Positions 17,884 through 25,743 are shown, numbered from the stretch's first letter. The stretch: DNA of 41,071 bases from Deltaproteobacteria bacterium (GCA_016182655.1 JACPGB010000041.1:1-41071); one strand, 5' to 3'. Notes: generated by a model from the sequence alone, not told the origin. Numbers and translations are program-made.

Positions 17884-19044
17884 CTATAGCCCCACCATTA
17901 TCTTTCCGTTCTCCCTGTCAGCCGAGGCCGCAAGAGCCTCCTTGACGCTCTCGAACGGGAACCTTTGCGAGATCATGGGCGACAAGTCTATCCGCCTTTT
18001 GGCTATGAGCCTTATGATGTTCGGGAATATGCCGTAGCCCGCGTGCCCGCGCGCCCCGACGACGCTGTTCGCGCCGGTCACAAGGGCGTCGAGGTGCATG
18101 GGAGTGGATGTCGCGGCCCTGCCGAGGTAGACTATCCTGCCCTGGCTCGCAAGCGACCGTTCCATCTCCGGGACCGTCTTTGGCGCCGCGCCAGCGGCCT
18201 CTACCTGCACCTCCGCACCCGCGCCTTTTGTAAGCTCAAGGACTATGTCAGACGGCCTTCTCTCCCCTATCTCCCTTATATTGAAGGCGTGGTCCGCGCC
18301 CATCTCGCGCGCTATCCTTGTCCTTCCCCTGGTGACATCGAACGCTATCACCATGTCCGCGCCCGCGGCCCTGGCAAGCGAGACCGCCCCGAGCCCTATG
18401 GGCCCGGCCCCGTAGACGACGACCGTCGAGCCGGGCTTGAAGCCGCCAGCCACGACGAACATGCCGTTATACGCGCACCCGACAGGCTCGATAAGCGCGC
18501 CTATGTCGAAGAGCTCCCCGCCCTCGTAGACTTCCGATAAAGGATCTATCTTCCAGCAGTACCTTTCGTTCACGGCGACGAGCTCGGCCAATGCGCCGTC
18601 CCGGCTCAAGCCCAGCAACTCTACATTCCTGCACTGGTTGGGGTGCCCGCTCCTGCACGGGGTGCATATGCCGCACCACATGACGGACTCGACCGCAACG
18701 ATATCGCCTTTCTTCAAACCCTTTACGAGCCTGCCGGTCTCCTCGACAACGCCGGAGAACTCGTGGCCGATGACGCACGGGAGTTTCGTCAATCCCGAGA
18801 ATATGATATAGCCGTCCTTGTCGGTCTCGTAGACATGGGTATCCGAGCCGCAGACGCCGCAAGACTTTACCCGGATCAAAACCTCGTCTTCGAGCGGGCG
18901 CGGGGCGGGTATTTCCTTTATGTCGAACGAGGTATTACGCCAGACCTGGCTCCCGACGAGGGCGCGATGTCTTTCCTCCTCCTCGCGTCCCGGCGCGTAG
19001 CCCGGGCGGGGGGCCCAAACGCCGTCGGCTACAAGCGCCTTCAC
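17884..19044 (-). CDS. zinc-dependent MDR alcohol/polyol dehydrogenase (scyllo-inosose 3-dehydrogenase-like)
   Basis: A 386-residue medium-chain dehydrogenase. Catalytic zinc ligands are C62 and H94-E95 (CGVCGSDTH; IGHEFSGVV); the structural zinc site has C124, C127, C130 and C138; the NAD-binding glycine motif YGAGPIGLG is near 210-219. Several blocks recall the Thermotoga-type scyllo-inosose dehydrogenase as I remember it (TDKDGYIIFSGLT; VYEGGELFDIGALIEP; GHAGYGIFPNIIRLIA), including an N-terminal extension before WRN. It is coupled by a 4-nt overlap to an acyl-CoA ligase. That pairing does not fit inositol breakdown, so the actual substrate may be a different polyol or hydroxyacyl compound. 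Confidence 0.8.
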   Translation of the reverse strand: MKALVADGVWAPRPGYAPGREEEERHRALVGSQVWRNTSFDIKEIPAPRPLEDEVLIRVKSCGVCGSDTHVYETDKDGYIIFSGLTKLPCVIGHEFSGVVEETGRLVKGLKKGDIVAVESVMWCGICTPCRSGHPNQCRNVELLGLSRDGALAELVAVNERYCWKIDPLSEVYEGGELFDIGALIEPVGCAYNGMFVVAGGFKPGSTVVVYGAGPIGLGAVSLARAAGADMVIAFDVTRGRTRIAREMGADHAFNIREIGERRPSDIVLELTKGAGAEVQVEAAGAAPKTVPEMERSLASQGRIVYLGRAATSTPMHLDALVTGANSVVGARGHAGYGIFPNIIRLIAKRRIDLSPMISQRFPFESVKEALAASADRENGKIMVGL

Positions 19045-20540
19045 AGCCCCTCCGTCTGCAAGGCCTTCTTGTTTATCTTGCCGCTCGTGGTCTTCGGGAG
19101 CTCGTCGAGGAACTCGACGTGTCTCGGCACCTTGTAGTGCGCGAGCCTTTCCCTGCAGAACTTCAACGCCTCTTTCGCGGTCAATGCCGCGCCTTTTTTC
19201 AATGTGATATAGGCCTTCGGCACCTCTCCCCGGAGGTCGTCCTTGACCGAGACGACGGAGGCCTCCCTTATCAAAGGGTGCTCGAGGAGGGCCTTTTCTA
19301 TCTCTGCCGGATAGACCTTTAGCCCCGCGACCTTCATCATCCCGGACTTCCTCTCGACGAAGTAGAAGTAGCCGTCGGTGTCCTTTGTGGCCAGGTCCCC
19401 GCTATGATACCAGCCGCCCTTGAAGGATGACGAGCCGTTCGAGGCGTTCGCTCCCTCGAAATAACCGCTTACGACAGCCGGGCCCCTGAATACGAGCTCG
19501 CCGACCTCTCCGGGGCCGCACTCGTTGCCTGCATCGTCCATTATCCTCACCTCGTAATGCGGGCACGGTCCTCCGACCGATCCCGGCGGGATGACCGTCC
19601 CCGGGCGGTTGGCTATGGCTATGCCGGTAGTCTCGGTCGAGCCCCAGACCGGAATGATCGAGACCCCGAGGCGGGATGAGAACCTCGCCATGAGTTCCCC
19701 CCTCGTGTACATGCCGCCGCTTTCAGGCAGGCGCAAGGAGCTTAGGTCGTACGCCTTGTGCTCGGTAAGCTCGAGGAGGTTATCGTACATGGGGGCTAGC
19801 CCCATCATGCAGGTCACTTTGTGTCTGGAGATCGCCTCTGCTATCGCCTTCGGATAGATGGTATCGACGAGGACCGTCGTGCCGCCTAAAAAAAGCGGGC
19901 GGGCGAGGAGCTCGTGCGGGTGCGCGAACGGGGCGAACATGCAGAGGTGGATGTCGTCTTCCCTGAGCCCCAGGGCTTCGACCGACGCGAGCGTGTTCCA
20001 GTAGACGTTGGCGTGGGTCGTTATCGCGCCCTTGGAATCCCCGGTCGAGCCGGAGGTGTAGTTGAGATAGACGGTGTCTTCGGGGCGGATGTCGATGGAA
20101 GGCCTTGCGGACGGGAATTTAAGGAACTCTTCCCATGCTGTAGTCCGGGGGTCCTCGGGGCCTATCGAGACGACTCTCGCGTCCGTGCCTTCCACGGAAG
20201 CCGCCGCGTTTTCCACGTGCGCTCCGTAAGCGACGAGGAACCTGGGATCAAGCGTCTTTACCAGGGCCTTTATCCTTGGAAGCGGGAGCTCGAAGTTGAT
20301 AGGCGCGGCGACCGCACCGGCCTTGGCGGCGCCTAAAAAAGATATGATGAGCTCGGGGACCCTCGGGAGCATCATGCCGACGCGGTCGCCCTTCCTTACG
20401 CCTTTTGCTATGAGGGCGTTCGCGAACCTGTTTACGGTCGCGTCGAGCTCGGCGTAGGTCAGGACCGTATCGTTGAATATCACGGCGGGCCTCGACGGAT
20501 GGGCGGCCGCGTTTTTTTCAAGCATTTCTACAAGCGTCAT
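19041..20540 (-). CDS. AMP-forming acyl-CoA synthetase/ligase
   Basis: A 499-residue class I adenylate-forming enzyme. The ATP-binding P-loop YTSGSTGDSKG is at 161-171, the GSTETTG motif and YHSGDLATKD follow, and the C-terminal catalytic lysine is K488 in TSGKINKK. It would activate a carboxylic acid to an acyl-AMP and then an acyl-CoA. The acyl chain cannot be told. It is translated together with the dehydrogenase (ATGA overlap), so an aldehyde/alcohol-to-acid pathway or acyl supply for the acyltransferases are both possible. Upstream lies a palindromic repeat rather than a recognisable promoter. Confidence 0.88.
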   Translation of the reverse strand: MTLVEMLEKNAAAHPSRPAVIFNDTVLTYAELDATVNRFANALIAKGVRKGDRVGMMLPRVPELIISFLGAAKAGAVAAPINFELPLPRIKALVKTLDPRFLVAYGAHVENAAASVEGTDARVVSIGPEDPRTTAWEEFLKFPSARPSIDIRPEDTVYLNYTSGSTGDSKGAITTHANVYWNTLASVEALGLREDDIHLCMFAPFAHPHELLARPLFLGGTTVLVDTIYPKAIAEAISRHKVTCMMGLAPMYDNLLELTEHKAYDLSSLRLPESGGMYTRGELMARFSSRLGVSIIPVWGSTETTGIAIANRPGTVIPPGSVGGPCPHYEVRIMDDAGNECGPGEVGELVFRGPAVVSGYFEGANASNGSSSFKGGWYHSGDLATKDTDGYFYFVERKSGMMKVAGLKVYPAEIEKALLEHPLIREASVVSVKDDLRGEVPKAYITLKKGAALTAKEALKFCRERLAHYKVPRHVEFLDELPKTTSGKINKKALQTEGL

Positions 20541-20569
20541 AAAACTCCCTATTTAACAAACGGCCTGTT

Positions 20570-20692
20570 CAGGCTGCTTTAAAAAGCCCCAGATGCGAGG
20601 CGTCGAGGCATCGAGGAGAGAGGCGTACTCTTTTGTACGCCGCAGTGACGAGTGCCGAAGACAACAAAGCAGATGGACTTATTTAAAGCCTG
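20570..20692. repeat. imperfect palindromic intergenic repeat
   Basis: The 123-nt element begins CAGGCTGCTTTAAA and ends TTTAAAGCCTG, so its ends are inverted. Its centre holds GGCGTAC (20622-20628) and GTACGCC (20635-20641). The form resembles dispersed intergenic palindromes that I recall from deltaproteobacterial genomes. It fills the gap between the acyl-CoA ligase and the sugar transferase and could act as a transcriptional boundary. Confidence 0.6.
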
Positions 20693-20696
20693 ATAG

Positions 20697-22460
20697 CTAA
20701 TACGCACCGACTTTCCTAAACACCACCCCTACTGTCTTGAAAAGTATCTTGATATCGAGCCAGAGCGACTGGTTCTGCACGTAGTAGACGTCGTGCCTTA
20801 TCCAGTCGTGGAAAGAGGCCTCGCTTCTCCCCTGTACCTGCCAGAGCCCTGTGATGCCGGGCTTCACCTTAAGTCGTATCGACCTCCAGGATGGGCTGAA
20901 CTTCATCTCGTCCATGACGAGCGGGCGCGGGCCGACGAGGCTCATCTCTCCCTTCAGCACATTCAGCAACTGCGGCAGTTCATCAAGGCTGGTCTTCCGG
21001 AGGAACTGCCCGATGCGGGTTATCCTCGGGTCGTTAAGGAGCTTGAACATCGGGCCGTCGACGTTCTTCTGGTCAACGAGCTTCTTCTGCTGGGCATGGG
21101 CGTCTTTCACCATGGTCCTGAATTTGAGCATCTCGAAGTCCACCCCGTCCTTGCCGCACCTCCTCTGCCTGAAGACCGCCGGGCCGTCGGAATCGAGCTT
21201 TACGGCCAGCGCCAGCGCGAGCATGACCGGAGAGAACACTGCGAGAAAGAAGAGAGAGGCAATGATGTCGAGGAGCCTTTTGAGGCCGAGGAAGGCCGCG
21301 TACTTGTATCCGCCCATCTTGAGCCCCACGGACTCTATGACCCCGTTGAACTCGTACCTCGACGGTATGAGGTTCACGTCCGCGACCTTCAAGTTGTCGA
21401 CGAGTATCTTATTCGAGAACGCGTCGCCCTGGAATATCTTCACCCCGCGCCCGACGACGCAGTACTTGACGGAAGCGTTCTCGTCCATGTCGAAGTCGTT
21501 AAGGGTGATGGATTCGCGTATCCTGGCTCTCTTCCCGATGGTGCAGTTGTCGCCTATGACAGCCGGGCCGATTATCTGCACGTCGTCGGAGATGGTGCAG
21601 TTCCTGCCTATCAGGATCGGGCCCGCCATGTAGGCCTTAGGCGAGATGGAGATGTTCTCCCCGGCCCAGACGCCGTCGGATATCTCGGTCAGCCCGGTCT
21701 TTGCGAAGTTCCCGTTCAGGAGCGCCTCCCTGTGGAGGCCGAAGTAGTCCTCTATGGTCTCTATCGGACTGCAGTACCCGTCTATTTCGTGGGACTGGAC
21801 CGCGAGCGACGCCTTCTTTAAAGCCGGAATGAGCTGTTCCCTTATGTCGAAGTAGCCTTTCGCGTTTATAAAGTCGAAAACGGAGGGGTCGGCGATATAG
21901 AGCCCGAGCGGCGTATACGGCGACCTCCTGTCGCGGGAGGGGTGTATGACGGAGAACCCCTCGACCGAGCCGTTCTTGTCGACGAATATGTCCTCGGTCG
22001 GGTATTTGCGGTTCTTCAAAACCCCTATCGTCAGGGCGGCCTTGCTCTCGGCGTGCTCGGCCATGAACCTGTCGATGTCGAAATTGCCCATGTAGATATT
22101 GCTCGATATGACGAGGAAGCTCTCGTGCCCCACATGGTCCCGCATGGCCCGGAGGGACCCGGCGGTCCCCATGTGCTTGTCCTCCCCGAAGTGGCTTATC
22201 TCCACCCTGCCCCTGAAGGAGTGCCGCAGATTTTCCATATACTCGGCGGTATCGAAGCCGTCGTCATTGGGGATGGAGACGAGGATATTCCGTATGCCCT
22301 TGTTCTTGAGGAAGTCGACGGTGTACTCGATGAGATGGCGGTTCAAGACCGGGAGGGTGCAGACCGGGTTATCGCGGAGCAACGGGTTCAAGTCCTCGTG
22401 GTGCCCCCCGCAGAGGAGCACCGCCGTGGTGACAGCGCCTTTTGTGAACAGAAGACCCAT
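20697..22460 (-). CDS. fusion: degenerate nucleotidyltransferase + hexapeptide + phosphoglycosyl transferase
   Basis: A 587-residue three-part protein. Residues 10-245 resemble a sugar-nucleotide nucleotidyltransferase, residues about 260-345 form a left-handed beta-helix with hexapeptide repeats (GPILIG, GPAVIG), and 393-587 is a polyisoprenyl-phosphate hexose-1-phosphate transferase (KFRTM; DELPQLLNVLKGEMSLVGPRPL; KPGITGLWQVQGRS) with one N-terminal membrane segment (398-420). The catalytic C-terminal part should start glycan assembly on undecaprenyl phosphate. The nucleotidyltransferase part has lost its signature: GGHHEDLNPL replaces GGxGTRLxPL, PVC replaces PKP, and SNIY replaces NGD. 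It probably binds rather than makes a nucleotide sugar. It likely initiates the polymer exported by the operon downstream. Confidence 0.85.
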   Translation of the reverse strand: MGLLFTKGAVTTAVLLCGGHHEDLNPLLRDNPVCTLPVLNRHLIEYTVDFLKNKGIRNILVSIPNDDGFDTAEYMENLRHSFRGRVEISHFGEDKHMGTAGSLRAMRDHVGHESFLVISSNIYMGNFDIDRFMAEHAESKAALTIGVLKNRKYPTEDIFVDKNGSVEGFSVIHPSRDRRSPYTPLGLYIADPSVFDFINAKGYFDIREQLIPALKKASLAVQSHEIDGYCSPIETIEDYFGLHREALLNGNFAKTGLTEISDGVWAGENISISPKAYMAGPILIGRNCTISDDVQIIGPAVIGDNCTIGKRARIRESITLNDFDMDENASVKYCVVGRGVKIFQGDAFSNKILVDNLKVADVNLIPSRYEFNGVIESVGLKMGGYKYAAFLGLKRLLDIIASLFFLAVFSPVMLALALAVKLDSDGPAVFRQRRCGKDGVDFEMLKFRTMVKDAHAQQKKLVDQKNVDGPMFKLLNDPRITRIGQFLRKTSLDELPQLLNVLKGEMSLVGPRPLVMDEMKFSPSWRSIRLKVKPGITGLWQVQGRSEASFHDWIRHDVYYVQNQSLWLDIKILFKTVGVVFRKVGAY

Positions 22461-22870
22461 TCTCTGCCTCTTTATTTGCGTCCGGACCTATCCGGCCCTT
22501 CCTATTCTATCGGATGTCGCGTGGAAAAACTTTTGCGGCCGCGAACAACCCCCGCGAGCCGCTTTCGCCCCTTTAAAAGGACGCGCCCGCGGGATCGGTC
22601 CCGGTCTTCACAACGAGTTCAAAAAATGGGGGTCGAGCCTGATCAGTGTCGAAGGACCGGGAAATGGAAATCGGGCGGCGTTTCTCTATGAGCTTCACTC
22701 TATTCCCCTCGCCTCCGTCGTCGCCGACTACGGCCCGGGGTCCCCCCATGAAAGAAAAAACTCTTTAAAGTTAAGGAAGTAAGTACGGTTTCTAATATAA
22801 GGCAGGCAAGTACCTTTTGTAAAGGGAATTCTGGGAGGAGGCGTCCGCTCTTATGCTGAAAAAAGCGTCT
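22461..22870 (-). other. gene-free leader region upstream of the sugar transferase
   Basis: No convincing gene lies here on either strand. On minus a weak 58-codon frame (22749-22573) is open but has no recognisable protein features, so I leave it uncalled. The stretch most likely holds a long 5' leader for the sugar transferase, with a promoter at 22794-22823. Confidence 0.4.
22794..22823 (-). promoter_or_regulatory. candidate sigma-70 promoter for the sugar transferase gene
   Basis: On the minus strand TTTACA (22818-22823) and TATATT (22794-22799) are separated by 18 nt; the -10 matches 5 of 6. The predicted transcript has a leader of about 325 nt. Spacing and matches are good but not decisive. 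Confidence 0.45.
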
Positions 22871-22878
22871 TTGTCAAG

Positions 22879-22911
22879 AAAAAAGGCCCGCCTGTCGGCG
22901 GGCCTTTTTTT
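22879..22911 (-). terminator. intrinsic terminator of deaD
   Basis: GGCCCGCC and GGCGGGCC arms (with flanking A/T pairs) close around a 4-nt loop and are followed on minus by a run of T. It lies 26 nt after the deaD stop. The flanking A and T runs would allow it to work on both strands. Confidence 0.85.
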
Positions 22912-22936
22912 AATGGAAGGTTAAATCGCGGTGCTT

Positions 22937-24532
22937 CTATTTTCCCCTCGGCCTTGCCGGGGCGACAGCTATCTTTCTGCCGGAGAGGATCGACTGGTGC
23001 ATGAACTCTATTACCTTCTCGGCCGAATCCCTCGGGACCTCGACGAACGTGAAGGTCTCGAATATGGATACGCCCTTTATCTCATCCCTCGATATGCCGG
23101 CCTTCTTGGTGATGGCGTTCACGATGTCCCCTGCCCTAACCCCCTGCTCCTTGCCTATGGTCATGAAGAGGCGGGCCATTCCGGAAGGCGCGCCGGTGTC
23201 GTCGAGGGAGACCTCGGGCCTCTCGGTCGGCGGCGCCTCGAAGCCCTGCAACTGGAACTTGAGAAGCGCGGCGAGCGCCTCGATGGGGTTCATATCGACG
23301 GTCAAGTCCTCTGCCAGCTTCACGAATTTATCGAAGGACTTGTCGTCTATGAATTCCTGGATGCGCTCCTTGAGGGATGAGACGCGCGCGCCCATGACCT
23401 CTTCCTTGGTCGGGAGCTTACCCCTCTTTATGTTAGCCTTGGAGACCGACTTTATAAGACGGAGCTGTCTGTCCTCCCTCGGGGTGACGAAGGTGATGGC
23501 TATGCCTTCCTTCCCCGCCCTGCCGGTCCTGCCTATCCTGTGGACGTAGGACTCCGGGTCCTGGGGGATGGAGTAATTGACGACGTGCGAGATGTCGCTT
23601 ATGTCGAGACCGCGGGCCGCGACGTCGGTGGCCACAAGGATGTCGATGCGCCCTTCCCTGAACTTTTTCAGGACCATCTCCCTCTGGGACTGCGTAAAGT
23701 CGCCGTGCATGGCGTCGGCGTCGTATCCGCGCAGTTTAAGCTGCGACGCCGCGTCGTCGGCCTCCCTCTTGGTGTGGCAGAACACGAGGAACCGCCCGGC
23801 GTCGTCGGAGTCGATAAGGCGCGAGAGCGCATCCATCTTCTGGTCGTTCCTCACCTCGTAGAATATCTGGTTTATCTTGGGGGCGGTGAGGGTATCCGAG
23901 GCTATCCTGATCTTCTCGGGGTTTTTCATGTAGCGCTTAGAGATCTTCAATATCTCGTCGGCCATGGTGGCCGAGAAGAGGAGGGTCTGCCTCTCTTCCG
24001 GGGTCTCCTTGAGTATCCTGTTTATGTCGTCCAGAAACCCCATGTCGAGCATCTCGTCGGCTTCATCCAGCACGACTACCTTTACGCCCTTTAACGAGAG
24101 GGTCCTCCTCTCTATGTGGTCGAGGACCCTGCCGGGCGTCCCGACGACTATATTGACGCCTTTCGCGAGCGCCTTTATCTGCCTCTCGATGGAGGTGCCG
24201 CCGTAGACCGGGAGCGCGTGGAGCCTCTTGAACTTGCCGAGCTTGTTCATCTCCTCCGCGGCCTGTATGGCGAGTTCCCTCGTCGGCGCGAGTATGAGCG
24301 CCTGTACGCCGTGGCCCGCGCGGTCGACGCGCTCGATTATAGGTATGCCGAAGGCGGCGGTCTTTCCTGTCCCTGTCTGTGCCTGCCCTATGACGTCCCT
24401 GCCCGTCAATAACGCCGGGATGGTCTTTTCCTGAATCGGGGTCGGCACCTCGAACCCCATCGATAGAACGGCCTTGAGCACGTCTCCCGAGAGGTTGAAA
24501 TCATTAAAAGTCTTTCCCTTCGCGATTTCCAA
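22937..24532 (-). CDS. deaD: DEAD-box ATP-dependent RNA helicase (DeaD/CsdA type)
   Basis: A 531-residue helicase with a Q-motif region (PTPIQ, 30-34), Walker A AQTGTGKT (51-58), PTRELA (83-88), DEAD box at 156-159, SAT near 190, and HRIGRTGR in the second RecA domain. After about residue 455 a DbpA/CsdA-type RNA-binding domain follows (MARLFMTIGKEQGVRAGDIVNAI), ending in a basic tail (PARPRGK). It unwinds RNA duplexes in ribosome assembly and cold adaptation. The start is TTG, with GGAG 11 nt upstream; no ATG is available nearby. A perfect -10 (TATAAT) lies at 24569-24574 but no clear -35. A strong terminator follows the gene. Confidence 0.92.
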   Translation of the reverse strand: MEIAKGKTFNDFNLSGDVLKAVLSMGFEVPTPIQEKTIPALLTGRDVIGQAQTGTGKTAAFGIPIIERVDRAGHGVQALILAPTRELAIQAAEEMNKLGKFKRLHALPVYGGTSIERQIKALAKGVNIVVGTPGRVLDHIERRTLSLKGVKVVVLDEADEMLDMGFLDDINRILKETPEERQTLLFSATMADEILKISKRYMKNPEKIRIASDTLTAPKINQIFYEVRNDQKMDALSRLIDSDDAGRFLVFCHTKREADDAASQLKLRGYDADAMHGDFTQSQREMVLKKFREGRIDILVATDVAARGLDISDISHVVNYSIPQDPESYVHRIGRTGRAGKEGIAITFVTPREDRQLRLIKSVSKANIKRGKLPTKEEVMGARVSSLKERIQEFIDDKSFDKFVKLAEDLTVDMNPIEALAALLKFQLQGFEAPPTERPEVSLDDTGAPSGMARLFMTIGKEQGVRAGDIVNAITKKAGISRDEIKGVSIFETFTFVEVPRDSAEKVIEFMHQSILSGRKIAVAPARPRGK

Positions 24533-24650
24533 TGTCCAGCTTTCTCCTTTGTCTGATGTGTTTAGCTGATTATATTAACACAAAAAACCGATATGTGAAG
24601 GAAAAAGGTTTCAGGTAACATGTGGGGGGGGCGGGAAGGCCGCCTTTAAA

Positions 24651-24688
24651 ACAAAAAAAGCCGGGCCGGAAGATATCCGGCCCGGCTT
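24651..24688 (-). terminator. intrinsic terminator after the microprotein triplet
   Basis: A perfect 13-bp stem (24658-24670 with 24676-24688) around a 5-nt loop is followed on the minus strand by a long T-run interrupted once. It ends the transcript that carries the three microprotein frames at 24710-25027 and separates it from deaD. Confidence 0.9.
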
Positions 24689-24709
24689 CATAAATGCCGC
24701 CGTGTTTCG

Positions 24710-24802
24710 CTAAACGAATGTGATCTTCAAGATAATGGCGATCGCCTGGCTCAGGCTTGCCTGGGCGACGAAAAGCTGTCCCATGAAGATCATCCTGTCC
24801 AT
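24710..24802 (-). CDS. 30-residue hydrophobic microprotein (A)
   Basis: The frame opens with ATG at 24802 and closes with TAG. The peptide begins MDRMIFMGQLF and ends IILKITFV, with one weakly hydrophobic segment containing two Gln-Ala steps (VAQASLSQAIAI). It starts 8 nt after the neighbouring microprotein stop and lies directly before a strong terminator, so it is probably the last cistron of a three-gene transcript. It lacks the Glu signature seen in the six other microproteins, and its upstream GGGGG is a weaker Shine-Dalgarno. It is the least certain member. Function is unknown. Confidence 0.5.
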   Translation of the reverse strand: MDRMIFMGQLFVAQASLSQAIAIILKITFV

Positions 24803-24810
24803 CACACCCC

Positions 24811-24909
24811 CTAAAAGACTATGAAGTAGAGAAGGATGCCCGCGGTGAAGTTGCCGACGACGGTCAGAAGCTCGAAGATGTATCCTTTATTAACCGTGTT
24901 TTTGTTCAT
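24811..24909 (-). CDS. 32-residue single-pass membrane microprotein (B)
   Basis: ATG at 24909 has AAGGAGAAGG just upstream. The peptide has a short basic N-terminus (MNKNTVNKGY), then IFELLTVVGN and a hydrophobic C-terminal half (TAGILLYFIVF). The Glu at residue 13 and Asn at residue 20 are spaced exactly as in microproteins C and D. One membrane-spanning helix is predicted, N-terminus inside by the positive-inside rule. It lies 19 nt after microprotein C and 8 nt before A, so all three are likely co-transcribed. I do not recognise a family; a small membrane regulator or toxin-like peptide is only a guess. Confidence 0.65.
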   Translation of the reverse strand: MNKNTVNKGYIFELLTVVGNFTAGILLYFIVF

Positions 24910-24928
24910 TTTCCTTCTCCTTTTCGCC

Positions 24929-25027
24929 TTAGATGACAACCCTCGATATGAGGAGAACCGCAACGAGGTTAGCGGCAGTCGCCATTATCTCGAATAGTCC
25001 GTTGGTCTTTTTCATCGTCCTTGTCAT
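24929..25027 (-). CDS. 32-residue single-pass membrane microprotein (C)
   Basis: ATG at 25027 follows AAAGGAGG by 6 nt, a very strong ribosome site. The peptide begins MTRTMKKTNG (basic), then LFEIMATAAN and a hydrophobic tail (LVAVLLISRVVI). Glu13 and Asn20 match the spacing in B and D. It is the first cistron of a three-frame transcript; TATAAT at 25072-25077 may be its -10. The predicted topology is a single helix with the basic end in the cytoplasm. No known family is recognised. Confidence 0.7.
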   Translation of the reverse strand: MTRTMKKTNGLFEIMATAANLVAVLLISRVVI

Positions 25028-25071
25028 TGAAGCCTCCTTTTTTTACGCTGGTTTCCGTTCTTTACGCCTCC

Positions 25072-25077
25072 ATTATA
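25072..25077 (-). promoter_or_regulatory. candidate -10 element for the microprotein triplet
   Basis: A perfect TATAAT on the minus strand lies 45 nt upstream of microprotein C. No good -35 hexamer is found at the usual distance, so another sigma factor or an activator may be needed. The gap between this site and the 25114 palindrome is short. Confidence 0.4.
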
Positions 25078-25113
25078 GTAAGGCCTGAATTAAAGGATTA
25101 TTAAAAAGTCGTC

Positions 25114-25242
25114 CCTAAAAATTGCTATTTTCTCTGATCTCTGCGTCAGGGCGGGAATAAAAATGCTCACATATATTCCCATATATGCTACGCTTTTTAT
25201 TCCCACCCTTCCTTGACCTCAGAAAAAATATCTAATTTTTAG
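25114..25242. repeat. 129-nt imperfect palindrome inside the microprotein array
   Basis: The ends CCTAAAAATT and AATTTTTAGG are perfect inverted copies. Further in, an 11-bp pair (25153-25163 with 25194-25204, GGGAATAAAAA type) and an inner 7-bp pair (CATATAT at 25170-25176 with ATATATG at 25181-25187) are all arranged about one centre. As RNA it would fold into one long hairpin. It might be a miniature mobile element or a structured RNA; no coding frame or terminal duplication was recognised. Confidence 0.7.
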
Positions 25243-25275
25243 GCGGCAAAAGAAAGCGCCTGACCTCCCGAATAA

Positions 25276-25305
25276 AAAAAGCGGGGGGGCGGCCCCCCGC
25301 TTTTT
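25276..25305 (-). terminator. intrinsic terminator after microprotein D
   Basis: A 13-bp stem (AAAAAGCGGGGGG with its complement) around a 4-nt loop lies 16 nt after the stop codon of microprotein D. Flanking A and T runs on either side make it symmetrical, so it could stop transcription from both directions. Confidence 0.85.
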
Positions 25306-25320
25306 CAGCCCGTTACACAT

Positions 25321-25434
25321 CTACTTCAGTACGATCACCGCAATGGCTATTACAGCTATTGCGGCCACGACGAGTATGTTTACAAACGAGCCGATCGCCT
25401 CGACGGAGTCGAGATTGAACCTTGAGAGACTCAT
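25321..25434 (-). CDS. 37-residue single-pass membrane microprotein (D)
   Basis: ATG at 25434 has AAGGAGG 6 nt upstream. The peptide starts MSLSRFNLDSVEAIGSFVN and continues as an almost pure Ala/Val/Ile helix, ending in VLK. Glu12 and Asn19 have the same spacing as the Glu/Asn pair in B and C. It has its own terminator, so it is probably a single-gene transcript. One transmembrane helix is predicted. The longer frame overlapping it (25313-25507) is in another register and looks spurious. Function unknown. Confidence 0.7.
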   Translation of the reverse strand: MSLSRFNLDSVEAIGSFVNILVVAAIAVIAIAVIVLK

Positions 25435-25590
25435 TTCCACCTCCTTGAAATAACCGGACATGGAGAAGACTCCCCAAGCCCTGGCTTTTCAGTTTGGATT
25501 TCGGCATCTTACAAGGAAAACGCGAGAGCGGATGTGCGCGAGGTCACGCTGGGGCAAGGCACGCCGGGGCCGGGATAGACGGGTGAAATA

Positions 25591-25627
25591 AAAAAGAAAG
25601 GAGGCCTGAAAGGCCTCCTTTCTTTTT
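25591..25627 (-). terminator. intrinsic terminator after microprotein E
   Basis: A perfect 17-bp stem (AAAAAGAAAGGAGGCCT with its complement) around a GAA loop, 9 nt after the stop of microprotein E. The stem ends in T-runs, so it is an unusually strong terminator for such a small gene. Confidence 0.88.
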
Positions 25628-25635
25628 CGACGGTT

Positions 25636-25743
25636 CTACGAGATCAGGGTCGCGAGCGCTACGGCTATTACGGCCAAAACAGCCGCGACATTCAGTGCCG
25701 TCGCTATCTCGCTCCTTACCGATCGGTTCAGTGTGGTGGGCAT
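25636..25743 (-). CDS. 35-residue single-pass membrane microprotein (E)
   Basis: ATG at 25743 has AAGGAGG 6 nt upstream. The peptide begins MPTTLNRSVRSEIATALN with two Arg before the membrane segment, followed by a hydrophobic Ala/Val-rich helix ending ATLIS. Glu12 sits at the membrane edge, with Asn18 one position closer than in B, C and D. It stands alone between its own terminator and the hairpin after microprotein F. The charge pattern places the N-terminus in the cytoplasm. No known family is recognised. Confidence 0.7.
   Translation of the reverse strand: MPTTLNRSVRSEIATALNVAAVLAVIAVALATLIS

Noticed and set aside
22573-22749. 58-codon minus-strand frame in the leader of the sugar transferase
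   Set aside because: The start has no good ribosome site in its long form, the composition is not protein-like, and the region is better explained as a leader.
25313-25507. 64-codon minus-strand frame overlapping microprotein D
   Set aside because: It is in a different register, basic and without a ribosome site, while D has an ideal one.
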